64,000 nucleotides of DNA from Dendrocalamus latiflorus (taxonomy: Eukaryota; Streptophyta; Magnoliopsida; Poales; Poaceae): NCBI GenBank assembly GCA_017311315.1, contig CM029669.1, forward strand, positions 20,967,683-21,031,682, written 5' to 3'. The position numbers and the translations under genes are program-made. This document shows, in pieces, positions 11,914 through 22,073 of this stretch. The notes beneath the pieces were generated by a model, which saw only the letters and a list, made by a program, of their open reading frames with translations, ran no database searches and was not told where the DNA came from. Position 1 is the stretch's first letter; the number at the start of each line of letters is the position of its first letter.

Positions 11914-13692
11914 AGCAGCTAGCACCCGAGCAGGCCCTGCTAGCTTAGCTAGCTAGGGGACGGCAAGCAAAATATTTGTACTACTCCGTCTCCATTATAC
12001 TATGTCTTGTTTGCCAACCTGTAGCTGTTCTCTGTTCGTCTTACGTCTGGCAACGGCCGCCCAACGCAGGCTGAAACCAAGGTCACCACCAATGCCAGCC
12101 TTCGCTTCCCTACAGCTTTTTCTAATAAAAAAGAAACACTCCTCTGAACTCTGAAACTAGTGAAGTAATTTTGCAACTAGAGATCGTGAGCATACATGGA
12201 ATAGTGAAACGCACTGCGTGCCTCTGGGAAAGCAAGTAACATGGACGGTGATCGATGCTGCACTACTACCCACTCCCGTGTAAGCAAGATTTAGCTAGCT
12301 CATGCATGAAATTGCGAGCGGAGCAGCGCAAGGGGATCCAGAGGAGGACGAACAATTTAATGCGCGCGAGGGGCAAGAGACGAAGAATGGATACTGCAAG
12401 GTGCAGCTCCTGTCACGTTTTGCATTCAAGGCATGCAAGTTTTGGAATCGGAGCGGCTGCACGGTGCGACCTGGTGTGCATGTCCGGCCGTCCAGGTCCA
12501 GGTAGGAATAGGATAGGGAACTGCCTGCAAGAAGGGAAGGCACCTGCCTGCCTATGTCAGGAACTGGAGGTTTCTGCTTGCATGCATGTATCAGGCAAAA
12601 CATGCATTCAAGCTCTAAAGTTCTATACTTTTTTATCTTTTAGTTTTGTAGTAGTACTAATTGCCATTTGCCCTGCCACTGCAACTGCACAACCTTGTCT
12701 TCTGGGACAGGTGTTGATTGCTGCTGGTTGGTTGCATATCAAATTCTGAATGAACCAATTGGTTAGGGTCAGAATGCAGGTGCTAAACTGCTAATTGAGA
12801 GAGAATTTCCCCCTCTTCCTACCTTCTTGTTAGCTTCAAGAATCACATACCGTTTCATCGATCAGATGCCATTTCTCTACCTTTGTTCTTCTTTGCCAAA
12901 TGGGTTATATAATTTAGTAAACGAGCTACCTCGAGAAGATCTATGGGCTTCAAATCTTCAATCCGCAGTTGTAGTGGGTTTGCACAGTGCAGGTGAGGCC
13001 CAGATGCTAACGGGCCAATCATTCTACTTCACCCAGGCGATGAAGTGGCCAGCACAGAGGAACATACGCCCATGAGGCCCATTTATCCACATCAGCGTGG
13101 CTTGTGGCGCCCGCGGGACTTGCTGGCCGGCCTAAATCAAACATATCCGTCATTCTGGTGTCATTTCACTACATTTCTTGTTTCGACCTACTCTAAAACA
13201 GCGATGGCTTTTCAATATATTTTTTAAGAAAAAAGCTAACAGCTCCTATGGTATTACTTTAGCCAAAAATCATAACACTTAAGAATATGTCCTAAGCTCT
13301 CTCATTTTTTGAAGGACTAAGCTGATTTTTATGAGATGCACCTTACGCATATGACCTGTTTAGAGCCGTTTTCATGGATCAGACGGCTCGGAACGGGGTC
13401 TTTACACAAGGTCTTTTTTTTGCCTTTTTGTTTTGAAAAAAAAGAAAATCTCACGGACGTCAACGTGCCAAGGCTCTGCCTGCACCTTGGGTGGAGTAAA
13501 GAGTAGAGCGCCACTGACACGGCCCGTGTCCTCGGCCTGGATGCAGCAACCGCCACATGCGGCCATGCGCATGTCACGTTGCAGCTCAGCTCAGGGTCTC
13601 ATTATTCTGCAGGCCCTATCATCCCATCCCCATGGCCGATCGATGCCAAGAAGAAGACACCTACCTCCACAGTTGGGCGCCCAGTTGCTATC

Positions 13693-13697
13693 TCTCG

Positions 13698-13769
<72 letters not shown>
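13693..13769. repeat. Long (CT)n microsatellite, about 37 units
   Basis: An uninterrupted CT dinucleotide tract of roughly 75 bp, the longest simple repeat in the window. Three overlapping reading frames through it give Ser-Leu-Ser-Leu runs and are not genes. It lies about 600 bp beyond the 3' end of the minus-strand gene at 14401-14910. Confidence 0.95.
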
Positions 13770-13770
<1 letters not shown>

Positions 13771-14400
13771 CTTTACAAATCAATTCGTACGAACCGAAAC
13801 AGCTCGAGGAGGAGGAGGAGGAGACTTTGGGCGATGATCAGTAGCTCAGCTGTTGCTCCCATGTCACCACAGCTGGAAAAGAAAGGGACCCCGAACCCGA
13901 AGCAGAAGCAGATCTGACTCTGAATCTGACCAGAAGCAGAAAAAAATAATCAATCCTCTCTGCTTCGTTCGTCTGAATGTTGATTCACAAATGTTGCAGT
14001 GGCAACTGATTTGCGTTGCGAGGTGTTACAGAACATTTACATTTGCCGGCCACGGTCGATCCATGGACTCAGTTGCAAGAATGAATTCAAGAAGAGAAAC
14101 AAAAACGCAGAAAGACAAAGAAAGAACGAATATTACAGCTTTAACTCCATTGATCCGATCTCGAAGGAGCAGCATTACTTTGATCACCATTTGCTCCCAG
14201 ATCGATCGATGCGATCGCACACGGTACCATACTATATATCTTACAACCAATTAATTCGGTTTATTGCAGCGCAAGTATAATAAGCAACTTTATATGCAAT
14301 GCCGTATCGATCGACCAAGCTATACCCTTCCATTTCCAATAATGGCGCGCGAATGCATGCACACGTAGGTATGCGAGATTCGGCATCTCGCTCGCAGTGC

Positions 14401-14910
14401 TCATGGCTCTCGAGCGTCGCCATTGTCGAAGTTCTGGGCGTAGCTGACAGAGTCGTACCTGAAGTCCTTCGCAGAGAGCGGGAGGCCGTCGCGGCCGAGG
14501 AGGCGGCGCATCTCGGCGCGGACCTTGTAGAAGACGTGCCTCCACGTTCCGCGGCAGTGGCAGCCGAGTGCCGCGGCCTCGTCGTCGTTCATCTCGAGGT
14601 CGCGCGCGAAGGCGGGCTTCCGCGCCATCACCCACCCGACGCCCCACTCCCACCACCGCAGCACCGCGCCCGCCGCCGCCAGTGCCTTGACCGACGGCAT
14701 CGACCGCGCGCGCCGGAACGCTGCCGCTGCGGCGCCCGCCGACGACAGCGGCTGGATGCGCACCGAGAAGGACGACATGCGCCGGCGCAGCCCGATCAGG
14801 TGGTCCCCCGCGGCCTTGCTTGCGCCGGCCCCGGCGTTCGTCACCGGCAGATCGTCCCGCGATGCTCTCCGCCGCGGCTTGATCGTCTCCAGGATCGCGT
14901 CGGTCGCCAT
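14401..14910 (-). CDS. Plant-specific 169-aa protein with C-terminal YDSVSYAQNFDNG motif
   Basis: Intronless frame from ATG at 14908-14910 to TGA at 14401-14403. The N-terminus is basic (KPRRRASRDD, residues about 11-20). A Ser-rich segment reading RRMSSFSVRIQPL follows, then an Ala-rich stretch. The conserved middle reads RWWEWGVGWVMARKPAFARD and then NDDEAAALGCHCRGTWRHVFYKVR. The tail reads FRYDSVSYAQNFDNG. I recognise this as a conserved plant family whose members are annotated only as unknown or stress-induced proteins. No enzyme motif, signal peptide or clear membrane span is visible. A second, much more diverged protein sharing the tail motif lies 6 kb away at 20719-21156. The ATG is well placed and GC content is high, as for many short grass genes. 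The function is unknown to me. Confidence 0.85.
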   Translation of the reverse strand: MATDAILETIKPRRRASRDDLPVTNAGAGASKAAGDHLIGLRRRMSSFSVRIQPLSSAGAAAAAFRRARSMPSVKALAAAGAVLRWWEWGVGWVMARKPAFARDLEMNDDEAAALGCHCRGTWRHVFYKVRAEMRRLLGRDGLPLSAKDFRYDSVSYAQNFDNGDAREP

Positions 14911-15099
14911 TGCTCAAGATCCGGGATCGTGCAGGCGAGCGAGAGAGGGAGATCTCAGAGTTTGATGATTTGTTGGGTTTCTTGTTTGGATCTTGGTTGG
15001 TAGGAGGAGGGTTAATTCATCACAGCCTGGGAGTATTTGTGCATGGAATCATGGACCAGCAGGCTGCTCGGCGCCTACTGCCTGTCACACCAAACTAGG

Positions 15100-15794
15100 T
15101 ATACGTACATAGTGTAGTACTACACCTATACTTGCCCGTATTAATATCCTTGCTAGTACTGTCTACTACCTATTAAGGCTTGTTTAGCCCGGATTAAGCT
15201 CACACTTCCATGGAATAAGTGAGTTATAAATAAGCATATATAACATGTAAGGCTTTTTGTTAGGTTCAGGCTTAGCACTGTGGTGCGGTTTAGGGCGGAG
15301 CCATATTGTCGGTGCTGATCGTTGGGTGGCTGTACAACCTCACCGTCGAGGAGCAGTGGATAAAATGAAGCTTGTGCCGGTGTTATAAATATTCAGCATT
15401 GTTTCGTTCCAACTTAGAAAGATTGGGCAATGTTTGGAAGTTCGTCCTACCTCTGAGTGAAAAGCGACAATGATTTGAGTAAATTCCTTGTTGTACGTAC
15501 ATGCGATTTTTGGGGTACATGCATCTGGGGTGTGTTGAGCAATGTTAGTTTAGACCCTGAACTTGATTCTGAAGTTGCTGAGCCTCTGAATTGAGATTTC
15601 AATACTGTGCGGTTGCTTTGAGCACGTACTCATGTGCTCCAGGGAGTGTGCACGGCTGGTCGGTCGTGATTAATCTTGATTGTTAGTTGTCTCGGCGTGT
15701 TGCGTTGCTAACGCGCGCCGCACGCTCATCTCAGCCGTCCGCTGTCCTTGCCGAGGAGGCCACATGCCTTTCATGCTTCGCACACATGCTTGTC
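15100..15794. other. Intergenic sequence upstream of the 14401-14910 gene
   Basis: Mixed-composition DNA without a supported coding frame or repeat. It probably contains the promoter of the minus-strand gene, but no individual element can be supported. Confidence 0.4.
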
Positions 15795-17355
15795 ATGCGT
15801 GGTAGGACTGGGCGTTCGGGTTACCCGATTGTTTTGGGTCGAGTAGTTCAGGTAATTCAAAATTCGGGTAATGAAAACTGCTACCCGATATTAGCTCAAA
15901 AACACTACCCGCAATTTCGGGTACCCGATAATTCGGGTTCGGGTATACCCGATATACACGAATTTACAGAAAACCAGCAAACTGCAAAGAATTTGCACAT
16001 AATTTCAGCAGCAATTTGCATAGAATTTCAGCAGCAATTTGCATAGAATAATATATCACAGGCAGTTGTTCAAACAGAGAGAATCATATACTAATAAAGT
16101 GATAAGTTCAAGTGTTCAACCGACAACACATCACAAACACAAAGACAATTCGGGTAATTCGGGTAGTTCGGGTACCGGGGGATATTACCCGAACTACCCA
16201 AACTAATTTCGGGTAATTAGAATCGCTATCCGAATTTGGGATCGGGTACCTCGGGTTCGGGTACGGGTAACGGGTAGCGGGTATTTTGCCCAGGGAAAAT
16301 TTGTTCTGTAGCACTGAAAGATCACCTCTTTCGGAAAATACCACTAAAAAAACAGGGTTCCGAAAATTACCACCGAAAGTTTCATTTTTCTTCGGAATTT
16401 AGCATTTTGGACAAAAATACCCCCCTCCCTCACCTTCTCTCCTCCTCCTGCGCCTTCCCGCCCCGTCCGCCTCCCTCTCGCCGCCGGCCTCCTCGCCTCC
16501 TCCTCGCCCCCGCCTCTCCCTCTTCTCCCCGCTCCCCTTCCTCTCCCTCCTCCTCGCCCTCCGCCTCCCCCGCCTCTCCCCCCGCCGGCTCCCCCTCCCC
16601 CGCCGCTCCTCGCTCCGCGCCCTCCCCGCCGCCCCCTCCCTCGCCGCCTCCCCCTCCGCTCCCTCCCCGGCTCCCCCTCCCCCGCCGCTCCCTCTCCCTG
16701 CATGCGGCCACCGTCGCCGGCATCGGCATCTCCGGCCTCCACACGCCCACATGCACGCCACCCCGGCCGCCTAGGATTTGTCGCCTGTATGCGGCAGCCA
16801 CCGGTCGCCGGTCCTCCCCGTAGCCACCTCGGCCGCCATGAGCACCGCCTCGGCCCGCAGCCGCCTTGCCTCGAGCCGGCCGCGCGCCACCGGCGCCCGC
16901 TTGGCCTCCGTGCCTCCGCGCCCGCACGCGCGTATGCGCCGCCGCCCGAGAGGAGAGGGAGTGGGGGAGGGGGAGCCAGGGAGGGAGCGGAGGGGGAGGT
17001 GGCGAGGGAGGGGGCGGCGGGGAGGGAGCGGAGGGAGGAGCGGCGGGGGGAGAGGCGGGGGAGGCGGAGGGCGAGGAGGAGGGAGAGGAAGGGGAGCGGG
17101 GAGAAGAGGGAGAGGCGGGGGCGAGGAGGAGGCGGGGAGGCCGGCGGCGAGAGGGAGGTGGACGGGGCGGGAAGGCGCAGGAGGAGGAGAGAAGGTGAGG
17201 GAGGGGGTATTTTTGTCCAAAATGCTAAATCCCGAAGAAAAATGAAATTTTCGGTGGTAATTTTCGGAACCCCGTTTTTTTAGTGGTATTTTCCGAAAGA
17301 GGTGATCTTTCAGTGCTACAGAACAAATTTTCCCTTGCCCAGGCCTAATGCGTGG
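15795..17355. mobile_element. Non-autonomous hAT-like element with 8-bp target duplication ATGCGTGG
   Basis: The termini are TAGGACTGGGC at 15803 and GCCCAGGCCTA ending at 17347, imperfect inverted repeats. They are flanked by ATGCGTGG at 15795-15802 and 17348-17355. The 8-bp duplication is characteristic of hAT elements. Subterminal regions (about 15808-15960 and 16140-16285) are packed with CGGGTA and its inverse TACCCG in both orientations, as in hAT transposase-binding subterminal repeats. There is no transposase frame. A 1.04-kb MULE occupies 16295-17334, inserted in the right terminal repeat, so the original element was only about 0.5 kb. Confidence 0.8.
16286..17343. mobile_element. 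MULE-type element with long inverted repeats, nested in the hAT terminal repeat
   Basis: The ends are GAAAATTTGTTCTGTAGCAC (from 16295) and the matching inverse ending at 17334. TTGCCCAGG flanks it at 16286-16294 and 17335-17343, a 9-bp duplication of Mutator type. The two arms, roughly 16295-16690 and 16940-17334, are near-perfect inverted copies of about 400 bp. In each, 90 bp of unique sequence leads into a strongly strand-asymmetric C/T (left) or G/A (right) stretch rich in CTCC/GGAG. The centre (about 16700-16930) is GC-rich and shows no recognisable gene. The Pro/Ser- and Arg/Gly-rich open frames over the arms follow from base composition and are not genes. Confidence 0.8.
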
Positions 17356-18255
17356 CCACCTCCGGCCAAAGTCTGAACTTTGCGATACTCGATCAGCTCA
17401 TCAACCTAGTCATGCCATAAATAAAAACAATTGATGAGATTTAAGATATCGTTTTTCATTTTAAGGGTAAGAAAATCTCACAGTACTTCTAAAAAAATAA
17501 TCTTAGAAATTATTATATTAACCGAGAAAAATAGAAGCATCTACAACATTTATTTTGGTGGGATCAAATTATAATAGTGTAGATTAGTTATATATGTATA
17601 TTAAAGTTATAAAATAAATATAATTATATTTTAATTATAGACAGTAGAGTTGTATAACAAAAACATCTGAATTATAGCATCTAAATAAAGAAGTTGAACA
17701 CCGGCTGTCAGCGGCCTTCTCGGCACTCAAAAACCGTAAAAATATTCAGCTTTGCTGTGCTGTACCGAAGCGTTATTGGTCAGATGTGGCACGTGTGAAC
17801 TGTTCGTGCTGGCTAATTGAGTTCTACTTTACGTATTGTCTTGCTGGTTAGGCCGGTCTGAAGCAAATCTTAGAAAACCAACAAAAAGTCCAACCTATGC
17901 AAGATTAACCGTACTTAACGGGAGAAAAGCGAAGAGAAGTGCAACGTTGGTTATGAACCAATTCCTTAAAGCACATCTGTGAATCAATTCAAGGAAGGTC
18001 TCTCGTATGGAGATTTTGCAAGTGGAACGGACGGCTGGGCCTTTGATGCAGAAGATCGGGGGGCCTTTGATGCAGAAGATCGGGGGAGGGTGAGGCAAGA
18101 GGGTGTTGCTTTCATGAGTCGTTGGAACCCACGAGCCACGAGAAGTCACGAATGCGGCGAGTGGCGTCGGTTGCAAGGTCCACTCCTCTGAAATATTTTA
18201 ATTCTATGACGTTTTTTTCCTTAAAATCAGAGCAGTATAGTTTTTTAAATGGATT
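17356..18255. other. Intergenic DNA, no gene seen
   Basis: AT-rich to mixed sequence. The only structure noted is a short tandem duplication at 18041-18086. No coding frame could be supported. Confidence 0.4.
18036..18086. repeat. 24-bp tandem duplication
   Basis: The text GGGCCTTTGATGCAGAAGAT and its following bases occur twice head to tail with a 24-bp period. It is in frame within a small open frame, but there is no other sign of coding. Confidence 0.85.
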
Positions 18256-18257
18256 TT

Positions 18258-18512
18258 TTAGGGGTTTTTGTTAAACATCATCTGGATATTTTCTTCCTAA
18301 CTATCATTCAGATTTAGGACTATTGGATTAGAGATTTAATGGCCATGAATTCTCCCCTCTCCTCTTGAATTCTACCCTCTCCCCCTTGAAAAAAATCTCC
18401 CCCTCCCCTTGAATTCTACAAGGCTTGATGTCTAATCTAAAGGTTACAAATTTGAATGATAATTAGGAAGAAAACATCCAGATGATGTCTAGACACTCCT
18501 ATTTTTAGATGA
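18258..18512. mobile_element. MITE with 50-bp inverted repeats
   Basis: The left arm contains ACATCATCTGGATATTTTCT and then TCCTAACTATCATTCA. The right arm is its inverse around 18450-18510 (TGAATGATAATTAGGAAGAA, then CATCCAGATGATGT). Terminal bases read AGGGGTTTTTG and CACTCCT, and T-rich flanks around TTTTTTAG are compatible with an 8-9 bp duplication. It is non-coding and MULE-like by target length, though the superfamily is uncertain. Confidence 0.65.
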
Positions 18513-18539
18513 CTCTTTAAATTTAAATCTATATATACC

Positions 18540-18540
<1 letters not shown>

Positions 18541-18590
<50 letters not shown>
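18541..18590. repeat. (TA)n microsatellite
   Basis: An uninterrupted TA dinucleotide run of nearly 50 bp. Confidence 0.95.
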
Positions 18591-18592
<2 letters not shown>

Positions 18593-18601
18593 CCGTCTAC
18601 T

Positions 18602-18870
18602 TTAGGGGGTGATCAGTTGGGCTTCAGCTTTTAGTTTCCGGCTTATTTTTCACTATTCATAAATTTCGTCTTTTTCTGAACTTTTGGCTTTTTGTTGAGC
18701 TTTTTTGCCGGTTCTTTTTTCCCGTATTTGTTTGTATTATATGTAATGGGCTAACATATTTTTTATATTTTTAATTTTTTAAATTTAATTATGCTAAATA
18801 AGCCTCTGTCAGCTACAGTGTTTTTTTAGCTATAAATCACAAAAAATAAGCCCAAATGATCACCACCTTA
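18602..18870 (-). mobile_element. MITE family M1, copy b, TTA target duplication
   Basis: The body is 18605-18867, with ends GGGGGTGATCAGTTGGGCTT and AAGCCCAAATGATCACCACC. TTA occurs on both sides (18602-18604 and 18868-18870). It carries the family's central TTTTTTGCCGGTTCTTTT-type and CTAACATATTTTTTATA-type segments, in the opposite orientation to copy a. Confidence 0.85.
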
Positions 18871-19749
18871 ATCTTCAAAATCACAATTAAAATATATCGG
18901 CAACCTAAAACAAACCCTCATCTCGCGCACCGACAGTGCGGCCGTTCTGCCCGCGTCAACCCCGAAATCGAAAAACACGAGGCACAAAGAGAAGACATAT
19001 TGTATTTGTTGCCGCTATGCAGCTAGACCGACACAAGAGACGCTAAGGAAGAGCAGTTTGTACTATGTGACGAGTAAGCTGATGGCATTACTTCATAGAG
19101 TGTGTTTGGCCTCTGATCGTTCAGCCAAATATTTTGCGAACATACGAATCAAACCCGGCGAGGAGTGCCATGTTGTAGGAATAGAAAGCGCAGGAATAGC
19201 TAAGAGTGTTTGGAAAAATTTCGCATAAAAATATATATTAGTACAGGAAGAGATATTGGTTATTCTCATTTTTTCGGTCTATAGTTTATAATTTATGACT
19301 TCCTTCGAATAAACAAGACGGTTTTTTCGAAACGGCTCATCAGGACTTTTTGAAGTGATTTATCGACATTCGATTCGTTCGCACAAACGTTTATGGTAGG
19401 ATCAAAGCCATCAGCGATAGACTGACGTTTGGACCTAGTCTATACGGTCTTTCCGAAGTGGCTCATCAAAATAGACTTTTAAAATAACTTATTAGTATTC
19501 GATTCATTCATATAAATACTTTAACACCAAAGCCATCAACAACAGACCCACGTTTGGACCTGAACCATGCCAATCGGCAACCGTCACCCAGTTCTCCTGA
19601 TAGATCAGCTGACAGAAGCAACAGTTCACTGGCCATGGCCTTCCTTGCGGATGGGCTGCGGCCCACACTCTTACCCTCCCTCTCCTTCACCCTTGCAAGA
19701 TTAGACGCTCCATATTTTCCTCTCAAAAAAGAAAAAAAGATGCTACATA
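18871..19749. other. Intergenic DNA, no gene seen
   Basis: Mixed composition. Two imperfect copies of a phrase containing AGTGGCTCATCA and ACTTATTAGTATTCGATTC occur at about 19325-19375 and 19447-19510, an old local duplication. No gene was supported. Confidence 0.4.
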
Positions 19750-20172
19750 TCTAATAAACCTCCAAATACCCCGCGGGATTCCTGCCCGCCGAGGCTGTCC
19801 ACGTCGCCCCCTGCGCTCGGTCGGCCGGCACGTGGCGTGGGGTTTCGCGTACGGCCGGTCGAGTCACTTTCCTTCTGTTTTCCGAAAATTACGTAAAGGT
19901 CATTTTTCCTCGCGAAAAGGTCCCTGCAAGTTTTTTTCCTAAAAAAATTTTTGATAGCGCCCCGCAGGTTTCCAAAATTACGTATAGGTCCTTATTTACT
20001 TACGTACAGGTCCTTACAAGTCCTCGGTTTTTTACGAAAAAGACCTTTGATTTTTTTCTAAATTATGCATGTATCCTCGATTTTTTTTATTAAACCCCTG
20101 CGAACCATCGTCTCTTTTACTTTGATCTACACGGTAGCTAGCGCGGCGTGCGCCGCGCTTATATGCAGCTAG
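19750..20172 (+). mobile_element. Non-autonomous Helitron (copy 1)
   Basis: The 3' end carries a GC hairpin (GCGCGGCG, loop TG, CGCCGCGC at about 20141-20158), then TTATATGCAG and the terminal CTAG at 20169-20172 followed by T. The proposed 5' end is TCTAATAAACC at 19750, preceded by A, giving the A/T insertion rule. The body shares text with two more copies at 57222-58079, including CACGTCGCCC, TTACGTAAAGGTC, CGAAAAGGTCCCTGC and CTCTTTTACTT before the hairpin. It is about 420 bp with no RepHel gene. Confidence 0.75.
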
Positions 20173-20718
20173 TTTTATCTAAAGAAAGTATGACATGCTC
20201 CACATACACTACTGGCACTGGCAGGCACGTCTGACGTCTCTCGCAGAGTAGACTAATCACCATCGACTGACGACTACTTGCAGACTTGGAGAAAAATGGT
20301 CACAATAATCCTACTAGTCCAGATTCGAGTCATGCATATATGGAACATTAGATTTTAGTTTTTATATGCATGCCCCGTTTGCCTCTGCCAATTGAGAAAC
20401 GGAAGCACGAAAAGATGGCACGTATGCACACATACACTGTCTCATTCAAAACACCCAGCTGGAGTTCGATCACACCTAGAATAGTAGTACGACGAACCAG
20501 CTGTTCCGGGTTCATCGCATCGTCAGTTTTGTTAAATTTCGTCGGTACTCGGTTCATTTTCCATGCATGTCCTATCGTCCTAATGTGCATCATTGAGACA
20601 GCAACAGCAAAAAACAAAAGCATAATCAATTCTAATTTGACATAAGAATTGCATAGCCCAAGAAAAATTTCGATCCACACGAATTAAACACCGCGAGAAT
20701 TGAGAAATGCTGTATCCA
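20173..20718. other. 3' flank of the 20719-21156 gene
   Basis: No separate gene was recognised. The sequence lies immediately downstream of the minus-strand gene and may include its 3' untranslated region. Confidence 0.35.
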
Positions 20719-21156
20719 TTATCGGTTAGTCGGGCTTGAAATGGAATTACCACTGGCCGGCGCCGGCGGGATGGCGGTGGCGTGGCGGGTGAACCTGCAG
20801 GCGAAGGACCCCGTGCTCCAGAACACGCCCTCCTCCGCCTTCCACACCCCGTCGTCGAAGTTGCGCGCGTAGCTCGCCGAGTCGTACCCTGCCCCGGCCG
20901 CCGCCGAGCTCCTCCTCGGCGGCGGCACGGCAGCGGCCACCGCACAGCCCCTACCGCACAGCCCGGCCCACGTCAGCCTCCTCGCGCCGGCGCCGCCGCA
21001 CCGCGCGGCCCAGCTCCTCCTCGCCGCGTACAGCCGCACCGCCACCCTCGCCGCCGCCCGCCGCAGCACCACCCACGCCCTCGCCCGCACTCCTCCGCCG
21101 CCCCCTCCCACTCCCCGCCGGCTCGCTGACGGCAGCCTCCGGTACGTTACTCCCAT
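20719..21156 (-). CDS. Plant-specific 145-aa protein with YDSASYARNFDDG motif
   Basis: Intronless frame from ATG at 21154-21156 (MGVTYRRLPSASRRG) to TAA at 20719-20721. The N-terminal two thirds is Arg/Ala/Gly-rich and basic. The conserved part is AGYDSASYARNFDDG, followed by VWKAEEGVFWSTGSFACRFT (about residues 90-124), then a short Pro/Ser tail. I have seen the motif YDSxSYAxNFDxG in plant proteins of unknown function, and the 14401-14910 protein ends with it. Here the motif lies internally with a different C-terminus and there is no RWWEWG block, so the two are at most distant relatives, not tandem duplicates. The high-GC first half makes the exact start less certain than the stop. Function is unknown. 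Confidence 0.7.
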   Translation of the reverse strand: MGVTYRRLPSASRRGVGGGGGGVRARAWVVLRRAAARVAVRLYAARRSWAARCGGAGARRLTWAGLCGRGCAVAAAVPPPRRSSAAAGAGYDSASYARNFDDGVWKAEEGVFWSTGSFACRFTRHATAIPPAPASGNSISSPTNR

Positions 21157-21457
21157 CACGGCGAGCCCGCGTCGTCTGAAGACTCACGCGCGTGCTGTTG
21201 TTTTGTACAGCTCTTTACGGCCTCTTCGCTCGTCTGTGTGCGCCCAGGGGCAGTTTGGGGATTTCGGGTAGATCCGTGGCTGGCTGGATCGCACCGCGCG
21301 ATGTTTTGGGCCGGGCGATTGGGAGGTGGGCCCCAGTTGCAGAGCCCTTCCCCGCTGTCCAGCTGCGCGCCGGGGCCCACCCGCCACTACCTTTTGTCTC
21401 TGCTCCCCCGAGCTGTACGATTGCATCCGCTGGATTTTGGAACGCAGAGCAGCCTCT

Positions 21458-22036
21458 CTCGGGAGTGAGTTTTTTTTAAAAAAAATAATCCATTTTTATT
21501 AGAAAATATAGAAATATACCTGCACTTTAATTTTCTTTATAGAAATAGCTTCCAGTCACTCAACCGTTGAACGACAGATATGCAGTAACCCACATGTACG
21601 TGGTCGAACCGACGTGATCAAAACAATGTAATCGATCAGCGTGATTAAAGCAAAGTGATCGACATAACGTGGTCAAAGATTAGTGAGTGGTCGAAAAGAA
21701 CAGTGTGGTCAAAACATTATAGTCTAAACATTGTGGTCGAAGACTAGTGAGTGGTCGAAGTGAACAACGTGGTTGAAGATTAGTGAGTAGTCGAAGTGAA
21801 CAACGTGGTCGAAAATTAGTGGTTGGTGAAAGATGCTGTCGCCGAACGGTTTTGCGACATCATCTATTGTCCAACCATTAGGCGACTGCCCTGCGTGTCA
21901 CTCGGCCCTTGGATGAGAGAGTCTAGTCACCCAACAATTGGGCGGCTGGAGGCTATTTCTGTAAAAAATTAAAACGCAGGTATATTTCTGAATTTTTGAA
22001 TAAAAATAGATTATTTTAAAAAAATTCCTCAGGAGT
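21458..22036. mobile_element. Small MULE with 9-bp target duplication and internal GTGGTCGAA repeats
   Basis: The element spans 21467-22027. Its termini are GAGTTTTTTTTAAAAAAAAT and the inverse ending TTTAAAAAAATTC. The inverted arms are about 85 bp and include ATATAGAAATATACCTGCAC opposite GCAGGTATATTTCTGAATT. The flanks are CTCGGGAGT and CTCAGGAGT (8 of 9 identical), a Mutator-length duplication. The interior (21600-21835) repeats GTGGTCGAA with spacers such as GATTAGTGA. There is no transposase. It lies about 300 bp upstream of the start of the 20719-21156 gene, so it may sit in that gene's promoter. Confidence 0.75.
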
Positions 22037-22073
22037 TCGCTACCTATTCTATCTTTAGAGTTTGTTGGAAGTC

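Larger units (their letters stand above)
11254..13690. other. Gene-poor region with several microsatellites
   Basis: It contains an (AG)n tract at about 11632-11654, a TTGCAG hexamer repeat at about 11656-11682 and a (CT)n tract at about 11879-11910. Mixed-composition sequence holds open frames up to 164 codons at 12255-12749, but none shows a recognisable domain, splice structure or codon pattern. I annotate no gene here. An untranslated leader of an unseen gene cannot be excluded. Confidence 0.45.

Noticed and set aside
12255..12749. 164-codon plus-strand frame
   Set aside because: No recognisable domain, no conserved pattern, and antisense frames of similar length are present. Considered chance.
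13433..13917. Three overlapping frames with long Ser-Leu runs
   Set aside because: They are created by the (CT)n microsatellite.
16344..17283. Pro/Ser-rich and Gly/Arg/Glu-rich frames up to 193 codons
   Set aside because: They are translations of the purine/pyrimidine-biased inverted arms of the MULE, mirrored on both arms.
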